Shown piece by piece: positions 17,237 through 26,806 of a stretch of 64,000 nt of DNA. Where the stretch lies: NCBI RefSeq assembly GCF_032104385.1, contig NZ_DAMCHJ010000001.1, forward strand, positions 343,218 through 407,217. Reading direction: 5' to 3'. Below the pieces are notes generated by a model, which worked only from the letters and a program-made list of their open reading frames with translations, searched no databases and had not been told where the DNA came from. Origin of the DNA: Tissierella sp032104385. GTDB taxonomy: Bacteria; Bacillota; Clostridia; Tissierellales; Tissierellaceae. The translations under genes were made by a program, and so were the position numbers. Each line of letters starts with the position of its first letter. Position 1 is the stretch's first letter.

Positions 17237-18564
17237 TCCCTTGCCATATTAACAAATTTAGTAAATTCCTTCTTAAACACCAATTCCAAACTTCCCGTTG
17301 GTCCATTTCTGTGCTTTGCTATAATTACTTCTCCAATATTTTTCTTTTCTGAGTCTTCATGATAATATTCATCCCTATATAAGAATAGTACAACGTCAGC
17401 ATCCTGTTCTATTGCACCAGACTCCCTTAAGTCCGATAGTATTGGTCTATGATCCGTCCTAAGTTCAGGTGCACGACTAAGCTGAGATAAAGCTATTACA
17501 GGACATTCCATTTCTTTGGCTAAAGCTTTCAATCCTCTAGAAATAGCTGAAATTTCTTGTTGTCTACTTTCTTGACGTCCATCTAATTGCATTAACTGCA
17601 AATAATCTATCATTACAAGGTCTAAACCTTTTTCTATCTTCAATCTCCTACATTTTGCTTTCATTTCCATTAAAGAAATCCCAGCTGTATCATCTATGAA
17701 TATCTCTGCTTGAGATAATGGACCCATAGCATTTATAACTTGTATCCATTCTTCTTCAGACAATCTACCTGAAATTATCTTTTGAAGGTCTACATGGGCA
17801 GTGGCTGATATCATTCTTTGTACTAACTGTTCCTTGGACATCTCTAAAGAAAATACAGCTACCTTTGCATTAGCCTTTAAAGCAGCATTTGTTACAATAT
17901 TTACAGAAATAGCAGTCTTTCCCATAGATGGTCTAGCTGCTAATAATATTAAATCTGATTTTTGTAATCCAGATAATTTATTATCTAAATCTATAAACCC
18001 AGTAGTTAAACCTGTCAAAGTTCCTTGGTTTGCAGCTCTTTCTTCTATCTGAGAAAAACTAGATAATAATACTTCATTAAGAGGAGAGAAACCTTCTCTA
18101 TGTCTTCCTTGGGTTATATCAAATATGGCCTTTTCTGCATTTTCTATTATCGCATTTACTTCATCTGAATTTTCATAGGATTTAACTATTACATCATCAC
18201 ATGACTTAATCAATCTCCTAAGTATTGATTTTTCCTCTACTATTTTACAATAGTATTTAACATTAGCAGTGGTTGCTACTCCACTGGATAGATTTGCAAG
18301 ATAAGTAACTCCTCCTGTATTTTCCAATGTTCCCCGTCTTTTAAGTTCTTCTGATAAAGTAATTAAATCTACTGGTTCATTTTTATTAAATAATATCAAT
18401 ATTGCTTCAAATATCTCTTTATTAGCTTCCTTATAGAAATCATCTGGTCTGATTATTTCAATTGCAGTGTTTATAGCTTCTTTATCTAAAATCATAGCCC
18501 CAAGAACTGATTGCTCTGCCTCTAGACTATGGGGAGGAATGCGTCCAATCAATCCACTTTCCAC
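17233..18564 (-). CDS. dnaB: replicative DNA helicase
   Basis: This is the hexameric 5'-3' fork helicase, about 443 residues. The N-terminal DnaB domain (about 8-110, PPHSLEAEQSVLGAM) is followed by the RecA-like core with Walker A ARPSMGKTA, Walker B LDLVMIDYLQLM, and the terminal FVNMARE. It has no intein. The GTG at 18564 is chosen because GAGGTGGG stands 4 bases upstream. It lies 13 bases after rplI, the usual rplI-dnaB order. Confidence 0.97.
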   Translation of the reverse strand: MESGLIGRIPPHSLEAEQSVLGAMILDKEAINTAIEIIRPDDFYKEANKEIFEAILILFNKNEPVDLITLSEELKRRGTLENTGGVTYLANLSSGVATTANVKYYCKIVEEKSILRRLIKSCDDVIVKSYENSDEVNAIIENAEKAIFDITQGRHREGFSPLNEVLLSSFSQIEERAANQGTLTGLTTGFIDLDNKLSGLQKSDLILLAARPSMGKTAISVNIVTNAALKANAKVAVFSLEMSKEQLVQRMISATAHVDLQKIISGRLSEEEWIQVINAMGPLSQAEIFIDDTAGISLMEMKAKCRRLKIEKGLDLVMIDYLQLMQLDGRQESRQQEISAISRGLKALAKEMECPVIALSQLSRAPELRTDHRPILSDLRESGAIEQDADVVLFLYRDEYYHEDSEKKNIGEVIIAKHRNGPTGSLELVFKKEFTKFVNMARE

Positions 18565-18577
18565 TTTTCCCACCTCA

Positions 18578-19024
18578 TTATTGTTCTTTTATATTAACAT
18601 TTAGCTTGGCTACTACCTCTGCATACACTCTTACATCAACTTGAGTATTACCAAGGGACTTTATATTATCCTTTAATTCTATTTTTCTCTTATCCACATC
18701 TATCTTATGTTGTGATTTTAATGCATCAGCTATATCTTTTGATGTAATAGAACCAAATAGTCTTCCACCTTCTCCGGCTTTCCCTTGAATTGTTACTGTA
18801 ATAGAATCTATTTTTTCTTTAAGTTTTAAGGCCTCATTATATTCATTTTTCTTTCTTTCTTCTTCTTTTGCCTTCTCTTCCTTCCATTTCTTTAGATTAG
18901 CTGGTGTTGCCTCTACAGCATCGCCCTTTGGTAATAAAAAGTTTCTAGCATAGCCGTCCTTCGCATTTACTAAATCTCCCTCTTTACCTAATCCCTTCAC
19001 ATCTTTCAATAATATTAATTTCAT
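18578..19024 (-). CDS. rplI: 50S ribosomal protein L9
   Basis: The protein is 148 residues with the N-domain signature LLKDVKGLGKEGDLVNAKDGYARNFLLPKG region, a long connecting helix rich in K/E (about 45-75), and the C-domain GRLFGSITSKDIADAL. It stabilises the L1 stalk base of the large subunit. Its ATG overlaps the gdpP stop by 4 bases, so translation is coupled. Confidence 0.97.
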   Translation of the reverse strand: MKLILLKDVKGLGKEGDLVNAKDGYARNFLLPKGDAVEATPANLKKWKEEKAKEEERKKNEYNEALKLKEKIDSITVTIQGKAGEGGRLFGSITSKDIADALKSQHKIDVDKRKIELKDNIKSLGNTQVDVRVYAEVVAKLNVNIKEQ

Positions 19025-21021
19025 TCTTCTTCACCTTCCTTTAAAAATTTATCTATGGTTTCTGTAAGTATAATCTCTGCTTCATCCATGGTTACATTAT
19101 CCAGCTGAGTCCCGGCACTAGTTAGATGACCACCGCCTCCAAGACTTTCAAGTATTAATTGTACAGATATATTTCCTAAAGACCTTCCACTAATATGAAG
19201 CTTATGGTTTACATAGGTCATTACAAAAGAGGCTTCAACTCCATTAATATTAAGTAATTCATTTGCCGCTTGGGCAGCTATTAAAAGTGAATCTTCCATT
19301 TGAGTTTCAAGCCTGCCTATGGCGATTTTATCAAATATAATTTTTGAAGATTTTACTACTTCTGCTTTATATATAAATGTATTATAATCATCCCTAAATA
19401 GTTGCCTTACTACTGTAGTATCGGCTCCTGCTCGCTTTAATGTAGATGCTGCTTCAAATGTCCTTACTCCTGTTTGAAAACTAAAATTCTTTGTATCTAC
19501 AGTAATACCTGCCATTAAAGCCTCAGCTTCAAATTTTGTTAAATTTATTTTATCACTCATATAAGACAATACTTCTGTAACTAACTCACAGGTAGAAGAT
19601 GCATATGGCTCTAAATAAGTTAGTACAGGATCCTTTATAAATTCTACTCCCCGTCTATGGTGATCTATAACTACTACCTTAGATATAAGGTCTAGAAGTT
19701 CTGGTGCCTCTGTAAAGCTTGGCTTATGATTATCTACTACTACCATTAAAGAACTATCATTTGCTAATTCTAGTCCTTTCTCCGGTGTTACAATTTGCTC
19801 TAGAAGTTCAGGTTGTTCTTTTAACATTCTATCATAAATATTTTTAATAGAAGGATTTTCTCCACTTAAAATTAAATAACCTTCTTTATTCCTGTCCTTC
19901 ACCGCACGTAATACTCCTACGCCTGCACCAAAGGAGTCCATATCTGGATTTTTATGTCCCATTACAAACACTTTATCTGCTTGGTCTATAAGTTGTCTTA
20001 AAGCGTATCCAATTACCCTAGCCTTTACTTTGTTTCGCTTTTCTATAGCTTTTGTTTTTCCACCATAGAAGCTTAGTTGACTTCTAACTTGAACTACAGC
20101 TTGATCTCCTCCCCTACCTAATGCAATATCTATTGCCGCTCTTGCTTTTTCATAGGCTTCAAAGGGATTACTACCTCCTGCTCCAACTCCCATACTTAAT
20201 GTAATAGGTATTGTATTTCCTAAATCTAATTCTCTTATTTGATCTAATATATCAAATTTTTTACTTTCAACATTTTTAAATCCGCTATTTTCTATAATAA
20301 TAAAATATTTATCATTCTCATATTTTCTTACAACCCCATTATATTTAGTAAAATAAGAGTTAATATTTTTATCTATCTCTGCCATTACTAATGGTCTATT
20401 TACCTCTGGAGTACTACTTTTTACATCATCATAATTATCTACATATGCCAATGCAACTACTAACTTTTCTTTATTATATTTTTGCTCTAAATTTACCAAA
20501 TTCGTATTATCCACCCAATAAAGCATAACTATCATATTATTGGTACTATTAGTCTTTTTTGTATCAACTAAATTTGGATATACTTTGTAATCCCTATTTC
20601 CATACTTTATATCTAATGGTTTCATATCATTTTCTTTAAATATCCTATCCAAATTAATTCCTGGTATTAAATCAGATAGTTTTTCGTTTAATAACTCAAT
20701 TTCCCCCATTAACTTTAAAAATGGTGTATTATACCAAGATATATTACTATTCTCATCTAATATAACCAAAGGAAAGGGCATATTAAATATTGCATGTTTA
20801 GTTGCAGATTCAAACTCATCTCCCAATCCTTCTATATATCTTTGAAATTCCTTTTCTTTCTTGTTAGCACTTTTTATATTGTAAATTATTAAATAAGCTA
20901 TTAGAACTATACCTAATACAGACAATATAGGTTGATAAAGGGATAGAATAATAACTAATACCCCTATTGCTATAAGGTAGATATAACTATCCTGCCATAA
21001 TAGTATCTTTTTATTTTTCAT
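19021..21021 (-). CDS. gdpP: cyclic-di-AMP phosphodiesterase GdpP
   Basis: This 666-residue membrane protein has two N-terminal membrane helices (about 10-50), a PAS-like domain, and a degenerate GGDEF domain whose signature is not conserved (GRGGDQ). The DHH-DHHA1 phosphodiesterase module follows with GHKNPDMDSFGAG, DHHRRG and GGGGHLTSAG. It hydrolyses c-di-AMP to pApA and so sets turgor, potassium and cell-wall homeostasis. Order yybS-gdpP-rplI-dnaB is standard for Firmicutes. Confidence 0.96.
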   Translation of the reverse strand: MKNKKILLWQDSYIYLIAIGVLVIILSLYQPILSVLGIVLIAYLIIYNIKSANKKEKEFQRYIEGLGDEFESATKHAIFNMPFPLVILDENSNISWYNTPFLKLMGEIELLNEKLSDLIPGINLDRIFKENDMKPLDIKYGNRDYKVYPNLVDTKKTNSTNNMIVMLYWVDNTNLVNLEQKYNKEKLVVALAYVDNYDDVKSSTPEVNRPLVMAEIDKNINSYFTKYNGVVRKYENDKYFIIIENSGFKNVESKKFDILDQIRELDLGNTIPITLSMGVGAGGSNPFEAYEKARAAIDIALGRGGDQAVVQVRSQLSFYGGKTKAIEKRNKVKARVIGYALRQLIDQADKVFVMGHKNPDMDSFGAGVGVLRAVKDRNKEGYLILSGENPSIKNIYDRMLKEQPELLEQIVTPEKGLELANDSSLMVVVDNHKPSFTEAPELLDLISKVVVIDHHRRGVEFIKDPVLTYLEPYASSTCELVTEVLSYMSDKINLTKFEAEALMAGITVDTKNFSFQTGVRTFEAASTLKRAGADTTVVRQLFRDDYNTFIYKAEVVKSSKIIFDKIAIGRLETQMEDSLLIAAQAANELLNINGVEASFVMTYVNHKLHISGRSLGNISVQLILESLGGGGHLTSAGTQLDNVTMDEAEIILTETIDKFLKEGEEE

Positions 21022-21030
21022 AATATCCTC

Positions 21031-21996
21031 CTATAAGGATTTTCGCCTTCTTATTTTTCTTATATCAAAGATTGAATCCAAAATACCTATAAAAAACAAA
21101 ATACTACTCATAGGTATAAATATAATATTTAAAGAAATAATTAAAATTCTAAATACTAAATGGAGTTTAGATTTAATTAAAAGAAAATCTAAAACTGCTA
21201 ATCCCTGAAGGAAAAATACAAAGCTAATTAAAAATGTAATATTAATTAATAATGCTTCATGATATTGTATTTTCAATGTCTTTATTATAAAAGCTGTAAA
21301 AAGCATTATTCCAATTCCAGGAATAATATTATTAGGTAGTTTAAATTTAGAAAACTTTTTATAATTTGTAATTCCGTATCCCATTTTTCTAAGTATAATA
21401 GATGAAAAGAGTAGATTAACATAACTTACAACTAAAGAGAAAATTGATATTAAAGATGGTATAAGTATGATAATGGTCTTATATGCATTTTCTAGTAAAT
21501 CTGTTGTTCTAAGAACTTCATATTTTGACATTCCCATTTCATTTAACATATCTATTTGCATGGTTAATAACTGTGTGAAATTATTTTCCAATTGCTTAGT
21601 TAAATTTAAGTCTGATATATTTGCCTCTAATCCTATTAGGACTAAAAAAGAAATGAAAAATGCAATGGTAGTAATCAATATTGTTTCCATACTACTTTTT
21701 CTTTTGCTAATACAATAATTTAATGCAAGACTTAGCGGTGCAAATATAAGAATAATTGAAACTCCTGATATAAATCCAAGAAGTACTCCTATTATTAGCG
21801 ATGTTGCCGTTATACTTATTACATTTATATATATCCCATTTCTTATACCTAATATTGCAAAGGGTATTGGAATAAATAACATTAACAAAGGCACAACATG
21901 AATACCATATACTATATATAAGGCCATTATTGATATTACTATTATGCTCTCTATGGTACTTTTCTTTATCTTATCATTATTCTTCAAAAATTTCAC
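21031..21996 (-). CDS. YybS-like DUF2232 membrane protein
   Basis: This 321-residue protein has about eight membrane helices and a central soluble stretch (about 125-165, LTKQLENNFTQLLTMQIDML). DUF2232/YybS proteins stand directly upstream of gdpP in many Firmicutes, and the 9-base gap here keeps that order. The molecular role is not established. The fold resembles small-substrate energy-coupling transporter components, which is only a possibility. Confidence 0.85.
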   Translation of the reverse strand: MKFLKNNDKIKKSTIESIIVISIMALYIVYGIHVVPLLMLFIPIPFAILGIRNGIYINVISITATSLIIGVLLGFISGVSIILIFAPLSLALNYCISKRKSSMETILITTIAFFISFLVLIGLEANISDLNLTKQLENNFTQLLTMQIDMLNEMGMSKYEVLRTTDLLENAYKTIIILIPSLISIFSLVVSYVNLLFSSIILRKMGYGITNYKKFSKFKLPNNIIPGIGIMLFTAFIIKTLKIQYHEALLINITFLISFVFFLQGLAVLDFLLIKSKLHLVFRILIISLNIIFIPMSSILFFIGILDSIFDIRKIRRRKSL

Positions 21997-21998
21997 CC

Positions 21999-22319
21999 CT
22001 AATCTTTATGTTTATCAATAAATTCCAGCAATATACTTAAATCTCCATACCATTTTTCTATTTTATGTTCTTCTATTAGGTTGAGCTTGATATTATCCCT
22101 TAATGCAGATTCTATATTTTCATAATCTAGCCCTAATCTTTTACCCAAAAGTAAGGATTCTAATATAAGATTTGAAATAATGTCCTCAAGGTTTTCCTTT
22201 GTACTCTCTTCTCCATCTGCCAAAGTAGAATATAGGTTAGCTACAGTATTAAGTAACTGAGCCTTAAGCCATTCTACAGTTTTCATATTTTTTATAATAT
22301 CTATATCTTTATTTTTCAT
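21999..22319 (-). CDS. MazG-like family protein
   Basis: This is a 106-residue all-helical protein (TVEWLKAQLLNTVANLYSTL; ISNLILESLLLGKRLG). It matches the small MazG-like group found next to yybS in Clostridia. The acidic cluster that binds magnesium in true MazG nucleotide pyrophosphohydrolases is poorly kept, so catalysis is doubtful. ATG at 22319 follows GGATGGGAATGAG. It is 2 bases from yybS. Confidence 0.75.
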   Translation of the reverse strand: MKNKDIDIIKNMKTVEWLKAQLLNTVANLYSTLADGEESTKENLEDIISNLILESLLLGKRLGLDYENIESALRDNIKLNLIEEHKIEKWYGDLSILLEFIDKHKD

Positions 22320-22403
22320 CTCATTCCCATCCTTTAATTTTATATTTTACCTTATTAAAATAATACAAAGTATAGGGAAATAAGTCAATTGAAAAGTCTT
22401 TAA

Positions 22404-22432
22404 AAAAATAAGAGAGGGTATCCTCTCTTATT
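22404..22432 (-). terminator. terminator overlapping the rpsR stop codon
   Basis: AATAAGAGAGG pairs with CCTCTCTTATT and T7 follows. The first arm contains the rpsR TAA, so the ribosome and the hairpin compete. Confidence 0.9.
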
Positions 22433-22652
22433 CTGCACTATATGGTAATAATGCTACTTGTCTTGCTCTTTTTATAGCTATTGTAAGCTCTCTTTGATGT
22501 TTTGAACAGTTTCCAGAAATTCTTCTAGGAAGAATTTTTCCTCTTTCTGTTATATATTTTTTAAGCTTATTTATATCTTTATAATCTATATGATTTGATT
22601 TATCTACACAAAAGCTACAAACTCTTTTTCTTGGTTTAAATCTTCTTTGCAT
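22428..22652 (-). CDS. rpsR: 30S ribosomal protein S18
   Basis: This 74-residue basic protein has the CSFC cysteine pair near the N-terminus (zinc-type S18) and the core GKILPRRISGNCSKHQRELTIAIKRAR region. S18 pairs with S6 on the platform of the small subunit. It lies 15 bases after ssb in the usual rpsF-ssb-rpsR operon. Confidence 0.96.
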   Translation of the reverse strand: MQRRFKPRKRVCSFCVDKSNHIDYKDINKLKKYITERGKILPRRISGNCSKHQRELTIAIKRARQVALLPYSAE

Positions 22653-22667
22653 CTTCTTACCCTCCTT

Positions 22668-23108
22668 CTAGAATGGAATGTCATCATTATCAGTGGGATG
22701 GAAGCCTTCTATACCACCAAAATCTAGGCCAGAATCATTAAAATCTGAGGATTTATTTTTATCTCCCCATTCTAAGAATTCAACATTATTAGCTACAACT
22801 TCCGTTGTATATACTTTAACTCCATCTTTTTCATAGGAGCCAGTTTGAATTCTACCTTGGATACCTACTAACCTACCTTTTACTAAGTAATTAGCACAGT
22901 TTTCCGCCGGTTTACCCCATACGGTTATATTTATAAAATCTGCCGTTGGCTGATTTCTAGATTCCATTTCCTGCTTTTTTTCTCTGGAAAGCCCCTTATC
23001 AACTGCTATTCCAAATCTTGCAACAGCAGCACCACTACCAGGTATATACCTTAATTCTGGGTCTCTTGTTAACCTTCCTATTAATACAACATTATTCAAT
23101 ATTCTCAC
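22668..23108 (-). CDS. ssb: single-stranded DNA-binding protein
   Basis: The protein is 146 residues with an OB-fold (about 1-108, beginning MRILNNVVLIGRLTRDPELR). A short flexible linker leads to the acidic tip DNDDIPF, which recruits repair and replication proteins. It lies between rpsF and rpsR. The tail is short, but the DDIPF end is complete. Confidence 0.96.
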   Translation of the reverse strand: MRILNNVVLIGRLTRDPELRYIPGSGAAVARFGIAVDKGLSREKKQEMESRNQPTADFINITVWGKPAENCANYLVKGRLVGIQGRIQTGSYEKDGVKVYTTEVVANNVEFLEWGDKNKSSDFNDSGLDFGGIEGFHPTDNDDIPF

Positions 23109-23119
23109 CTACCCTTAGA

Positions 23120-23401
23120 TTATTCATCTTCTCTAATGATCATATGTCTCATAATGCTGTCAGAAATTCTAGCAACCCTATCTAATTCTTTGATAACTTC
23201 TGGTGTACTTTCAAAATTTATAAGTACATAGTATCCTTCACCAATATCATCAATTAGATATGCAAGTTTTCTAATACCCCACTCATCAATGTTTATAATA
23301 GTTCCATTTGCTTCAATTATACCCTTGAATCTTTCAAGGATTTGAACTCTCTTTTCCTCTTCACTTGGTAAAAAGATAAACACCGCTTCATACTTTCTCA
23401 T
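23120..23401 (-). CDS. rpsF: 30S ribosomal protein S6
   Basis: S6 is 93 residues: MRKYEAVFIF start, then GIRKLAYLIDDIGEGYYVLINFE, the ferredoxin-like core that holds S18. The start at 23401 is fixed by GGAGGTG 6 bases upstream; a longer frame runs through the leader structure. The leader carries a probable S6:S18 autoregulatory hairpin. Confidence 0.96.
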   Translation of the reverse strand: MRKYEAVFIFLPSEEEKRVQILERFKGIIEANGTIINIDEWGIRKLAYLIDDIGEGYYVLINFESTPEVIKELDRVARISDSIMRHMIIREDE

Positions 23402-23420
23402 GCCTTTCACCTCCCTATGG

Positions 23421-23450
23421 ACTATCGGCTCTATCCTAAAGATAGAGCAA
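23421..23450 (-). promoter_or_regulatory. probable rpsF S6:S18-binding leader hairpin
   Basis: GCTCTATC and GATAGAGC form an 8-bp stem (23428-23448), immediately followed on the minus strand by CCGATAG. A stem next to CCG is the hallmark of the S6:S18 autoregulatory RNA. The structure lies 27 bases before the start codon. Confidence 0.6.
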
Positions 23451-23464
23451 GGATTTACCAAAAT

Positions 23465-23493
23465 ATTATATCATTAATACATAAAGTATGCAA
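23465..23493 (-). promoter_or_regulatory. promoter of rpsF-ssb-rpsR
   Basis: TTGCAT (23488-23493) and TATAAT (23465-23470) lie on the minus strand with a 17-base spacer. Confidence 0.8.
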
Positions 23494-23498
23494 GGTAA

Positions 23499-24698
23499 TT
23501 ATTTCATAGATTCAATAATACTGTCAGCCATAGAATCCATTGAGTCACAATCTTCTACTTTCATACTAGAAGTTAATGTTATATCATTATCTAAAATAGT
23601 CATCTCCTTCATTTCATTTAAAAGTTCACGGATTAATTTCCCTGATTGAGGAGTCCAAGACCCATTTTCTATAATGGCAAAAGTACGCTTTTGAAGATTT
23701 AATGCCTTCATATCCATTATATAGTTTAACATTGGTGGATAAATCTTTAAATTGTAGGTTACAGAGGCAAGAACTACATGACTGTATTTAAATGTTTCAG
23801 CAATTAAATAGGATACATGAGTTTTTGAAACATCATACATAACTACATTTTTCATTCCCTTTTCAACTAATTTTGTTGCTAAATAATTAGCAGAAGCTTC
23901 TGTATTTCCATACATAGTTCCATAAACTATCATTACCCCCTTTTCTTCTGGCTCATAGCGGCTCCATTTATCATGCTTATCTATAAAATACCCCAAATCC
24001 CTACGCCAAACAGGTCCATGTAACGGACAGATAATCTTTATATCAAGATTTCCTGCTTTTTTTAGAAGAGATTGAACATGAGGACCATATTTTCCTACAA
24101 TATTAGTATAATATCTTCTAGCTTCATCAATCCAATCTCTATCAAAATTTACCTCATCGTTAAATAGCTTACCATCTAAAGCACCAAATGAACCAAAGGC
24201 ATCAGCAGAAAATAGCACACCATTAGTGGTATCATAGGTTACCATTACCTCTGGCCAATGAACCATTGGAGCTGTAACAAATACAAGATTATGTTTTCCA
24301 AAGGACATACTATCTCCGTCTTTTACTTTTATCACCTTATCATCAATACTAAATCCAAATTGATGCATAAATAAAGAAGCCTTTTCCGTACATATAATCT
24401 TTATATTTGGATAACGGAGAATAATCTCTTCAATACAAGCTGCATGGTCTGGCTCCATATGATTGATCACCATATAATCCAAAGTTCTATCACCTAATAC
24501 AGCCTTAATATTTTCAAGAAACTGACGACAAATTGCCCAGTCAACAGTATCAAATAATACTGTTTTTTCATCTAATAATAAATAAGAGTTATAGGATACA
24601 CCTTTCTCTATTGGATGAATGTTTTCAAATAAAGCAAGACGGCGATCATTACCACCAATCCAATAAAGATCATCAGTTATACTTCTAACGCAATGCAT
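23499..24698 (-). CDS. flavodiiron protein (FprA, oxygen/NO reductase)
   Basis: This is a 399-residue A-type flavoprotein. The N-terminal metallo-beta-lactamase domain carries the diiron ligands HMEPDH (about 80-85), VHWPE (about 147), SADAFGS (about 166) and PLHGP (about 227). The flavodoxin domain starts near 255 with YGTMYGNTEASA. It reduces O2 to water, or NO to N2O, with electrons from rubredoxin. The upstream gene on the same strand, 50 bases away, encodes a protein with its own C-terminal rubredoxin, a probable direct electron donor. Confidence 0.95.
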   Translation of the reverse strand: MHCVRSITDDLYWIGGNDRRLALFENIHPIEKGVSYNSYLLLDEKTVLFDTVDWAICRQFLENIKAVLGDRTLDYMVINHMEPDHAACIEEIILRYPNIKIICTEKASLFMHQFGFSIDDKVIKVKDGDSMSFGKHNLVFVTAPMVHWPEVMVTYDTTNGVLFSADAFGSFGALDGKLFNDEVNFDRDWIDEARRYYTNIVGKYGPHVQSLLKKAGNLDIKIICPLHGPVWRRDLGYFIDKHDKWSRYEPEEKGVMIVYGTMYGNTEASANYLATKLVEKGMKNVVMYDVSKTHVSYLIAETFKYSHVVLASVTYNLKIYPPMLNYIMDMKALNLQKRTFAIIENGSWTPQSGKLIRELLNEMKEMTILDNDITLTSSMKVEDCDSMDSMADSIIESMK

Positions 24699-24747
24699 AT
24701 AATAATCCCCCTTTATAATTAAAATATCTTATTAATATTTATATTTA

Positions 24748-26655
24748 TTATGCCTCTATAAACATATCCTTTTCTTCACCACAGGAAGGACAGGTCCACT
24801 CTTCAGGTAATTTCTCAAAGGTTGTACCTGGACTTATTTCACCCTCTGGATCACCTACTGCTGGATTATATTCATAACCACATCCATTACATACATGATA
24901 TTTCCAAGTTGGAGAAACCTTCTTTGGAATAGCTTTTTTCATCTTCTTCATAGGTGGTGCTTCTTTTTTAGGCTCCCCATTATCTAAAGCTTCAATAAGT
25001 AGTGGTAATACCTCCATTACATCACCAACAATACCATAATCTGAATTCTTAAATATTTTTGCATTAGGATCTATATTTATTGCAACAATTGTTGTAGCAT
25101 CCTTTATACCTTTTAAATGTTGACCTGCTCCTGAAATACCACAGGCTATATAAAGATTGCCATTAAATTTTTGACCTGATAGACCAATATAGCGATTTAA
25201 TGGTACATATTTAAGATCTTCAGCTACTGGACGAGATGAACCTATAGCTGCCCCAGCTTGAATTGCCAAATCCTCTATAAGTTTCATATTTTCCTTTGCT
25301 CCTATTCCCAGACCCACACTTACTACTCTATCTGCTTTAATTATTGGAGTATCAATAGGTATACCAACGGTAAAATCATAACCCTCCGCTTTAAGAGCCT
25401 TTACAAGTTCATCGACCCTCTCCTTAGGAGTACCACTGTTAAAAATAATCTTCTTACGATAACCTGTAGCTGGACCAATCTTAGGAGCTTTACCTCCATT
25501 GTCTGTCTTTGGCATTTTACCTATAATATTAGCAGCTATAACAATACGTTGGATTTCATTAGTTCCTTCATATATTGTACAAATCTTAGCATCCCTATAA
25601 GCACGCTCAATATCCATACCTTTTAGATAGCCACTTCCACCAAATATTTGAAGAGCATCGTTTACAACATCAAGGCAAATTTCTGAAGCATACATTTTTG
25701 CCATAGCAGCTTCAGCACCATAAGGCTCATTATTTTCCTTTAACTCCGCTGCACTATAAACTAAAAATCTAGCCGCTCTAAGCTTTGTTGCCATATCAGC
25801 TAATTTAAAGGAAATAACCTGCTGTTGACAGATAGGTTTTCCAAATTGAACTCTTTCCTTTGAATATTCCAATGCATTTTCATAAGCACCTTGAGCAATA
25901 CCAAGTGCCTGAGCTGCAATACCAATACGACCTCCATCTAAGGTTGACATTGCAATCTTAAAACCTTGACCCTCTTTACCTAATAAGTTTTCCTTAGGAA
26001 CTTTTACATTGTTAAAAATAAGCTCTGAAGTGGCAGAAGAACGAATACCCATCTTATCATAGTGTTTACCAAAGGTAAATCCTTCCCATCCCTTTTCAAC
26101 AATAAATGCACTAATACCACGAGTTCCTATATCTGGTGTTGTAACTGCAAAAACTATATAAGTATCTGCTTCACCTCCATTGGTAATATAAATCTTTTCT
26201 CCATTTAATATATAATAGTCACCTTCTAATACCGCTGTTGTTTCTGTACCTCCCGCATCACTACCTGCATTTTCCTCAGTAAGACCAAAGGCTCCAATCT
26301 TTTCTCCCCTTGCTAAGGGAATTAAATATTTTTGTTTCTGCTCTTCTGTTCCATAGGCAGAAATCGGATATGCACCTAAGGATGTATGAGCAGAAAGGAT
26401 TACACCTGTACCACCATCTACTCTTGATAGTTCTTCAACGGCTATTGCATAGCTAATTACATCAAGGCCTGCTCCACCATATTCATTGGAATATGGTATT
26501 CCCATCATACCCATATCTCCTAATTTTTTAATTGCTTCCGAAGGAAATTTATTTTCTTGATCCAATATAAATGCAATAGGTTTAACTTCTTCTTCGGCAA
26601 ACTGTCTGATTATTGCTCTCAAATTCTCATGTTGCTCTGTAGTTTTAAAAAACAT
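24748..26655 (-). CDS. acyl-CoA dehydrogenase-EtfA C-domain-rubredoxin fusion
   Basis: Three modules are joined in 635 residues. Residues 1-380 form a complete short-chain acyl-CoA dehydrogenase with FAD-binding segments and the catalytic glutamate in TIYEGTNEIQR. Residues about 395-555 match the FAD-binding C-domain of electron-transfer flavoprotein alpha (VGLGIGAKENMKLI, IGLSGQKFNG, CGISGAGQHLKG). Residues about 583-635 are a rubredoxin with CNGCGYEY and CPSCGEE. The EtfA N-domain and any EtfB are absent. The layout suggests an internal wire from acyl-CoA through two flavins to the rubredoxin iron, then to the adjacent flavodiiron protein. Homologues of this fusion exist in anaerobic Firmicutes, but the electron path is inference. 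Confidence 0.9.
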   Translation of the reverse strand: MFFKTTEQHENLRAIIRQFAEEEVKPIAFILDQENKFPSEAIKKLGDMGMMGIPYSNEYGGAGLDVISYAIAVEELSRVDGGTGVILSAHTSLGAYPISAYGTEEQKQKYLIPLARGEKIGAFGLTEENAGSDAGGTETTAVLEGDYYILNGEKIYITNGGEADTYIVFAVTTPDIGTRGISAFIVEKGWEGFTFGKHYDKMGIRSSATSELIFNNVKVPKENLLGKEGQGFKIAMSTLDGGRIGIAAQALGIAQGAYENALEYSKERVQFGKPICQQQVISFKLADMATKLRAARFLVYSAAELKENNEPYGAEAAMAKMYASEICLDVVNDALQIFGGSGYLKGMDIERAYRDAKICTIYEGTNEIQRIVIAANIIGKMPKTDNGGKAPKIGPATGYRKKIIFNSGTPKERVDELVKALKAEGYDFTVGIPIDTPIIKADRVVSVGLGIGAKENMKLIEDLAIQAGAAIGSSRPVAEDLKYVPLNRYIGLSGQKFNGNLYIACGISGAGQHLKGIKDATTIVAINIDPNAKIFKNSDYGIVGDVMEVLPLLIEALDNGEPKKEAPPMKKMKKAIPKKVSPTWKYHVCNGCGYEYNPAVGDPEGEISPGTTFEKLPEEWTCPSCGEEKDMFIEA

Positions 26656-26806
26656 ATATACGCCTCCTAATAATTAAAACAATTTAATAAATGTTTTTAT
26701 ACTTAATTCTAGCAGCCAACTTTCTTTTCCTTCGACCTGTTTTTACCCTCTTAAAATCCGATTAATCAATCTTTATAGTTTGTTGAAGAAGAAAAAATCT
26801 ATATAT

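Noticed and set aside
17801..18052. 83-residue frame opposite dnaB
   Set aside because: Antisense to the conserved Walker A region of dnaB.
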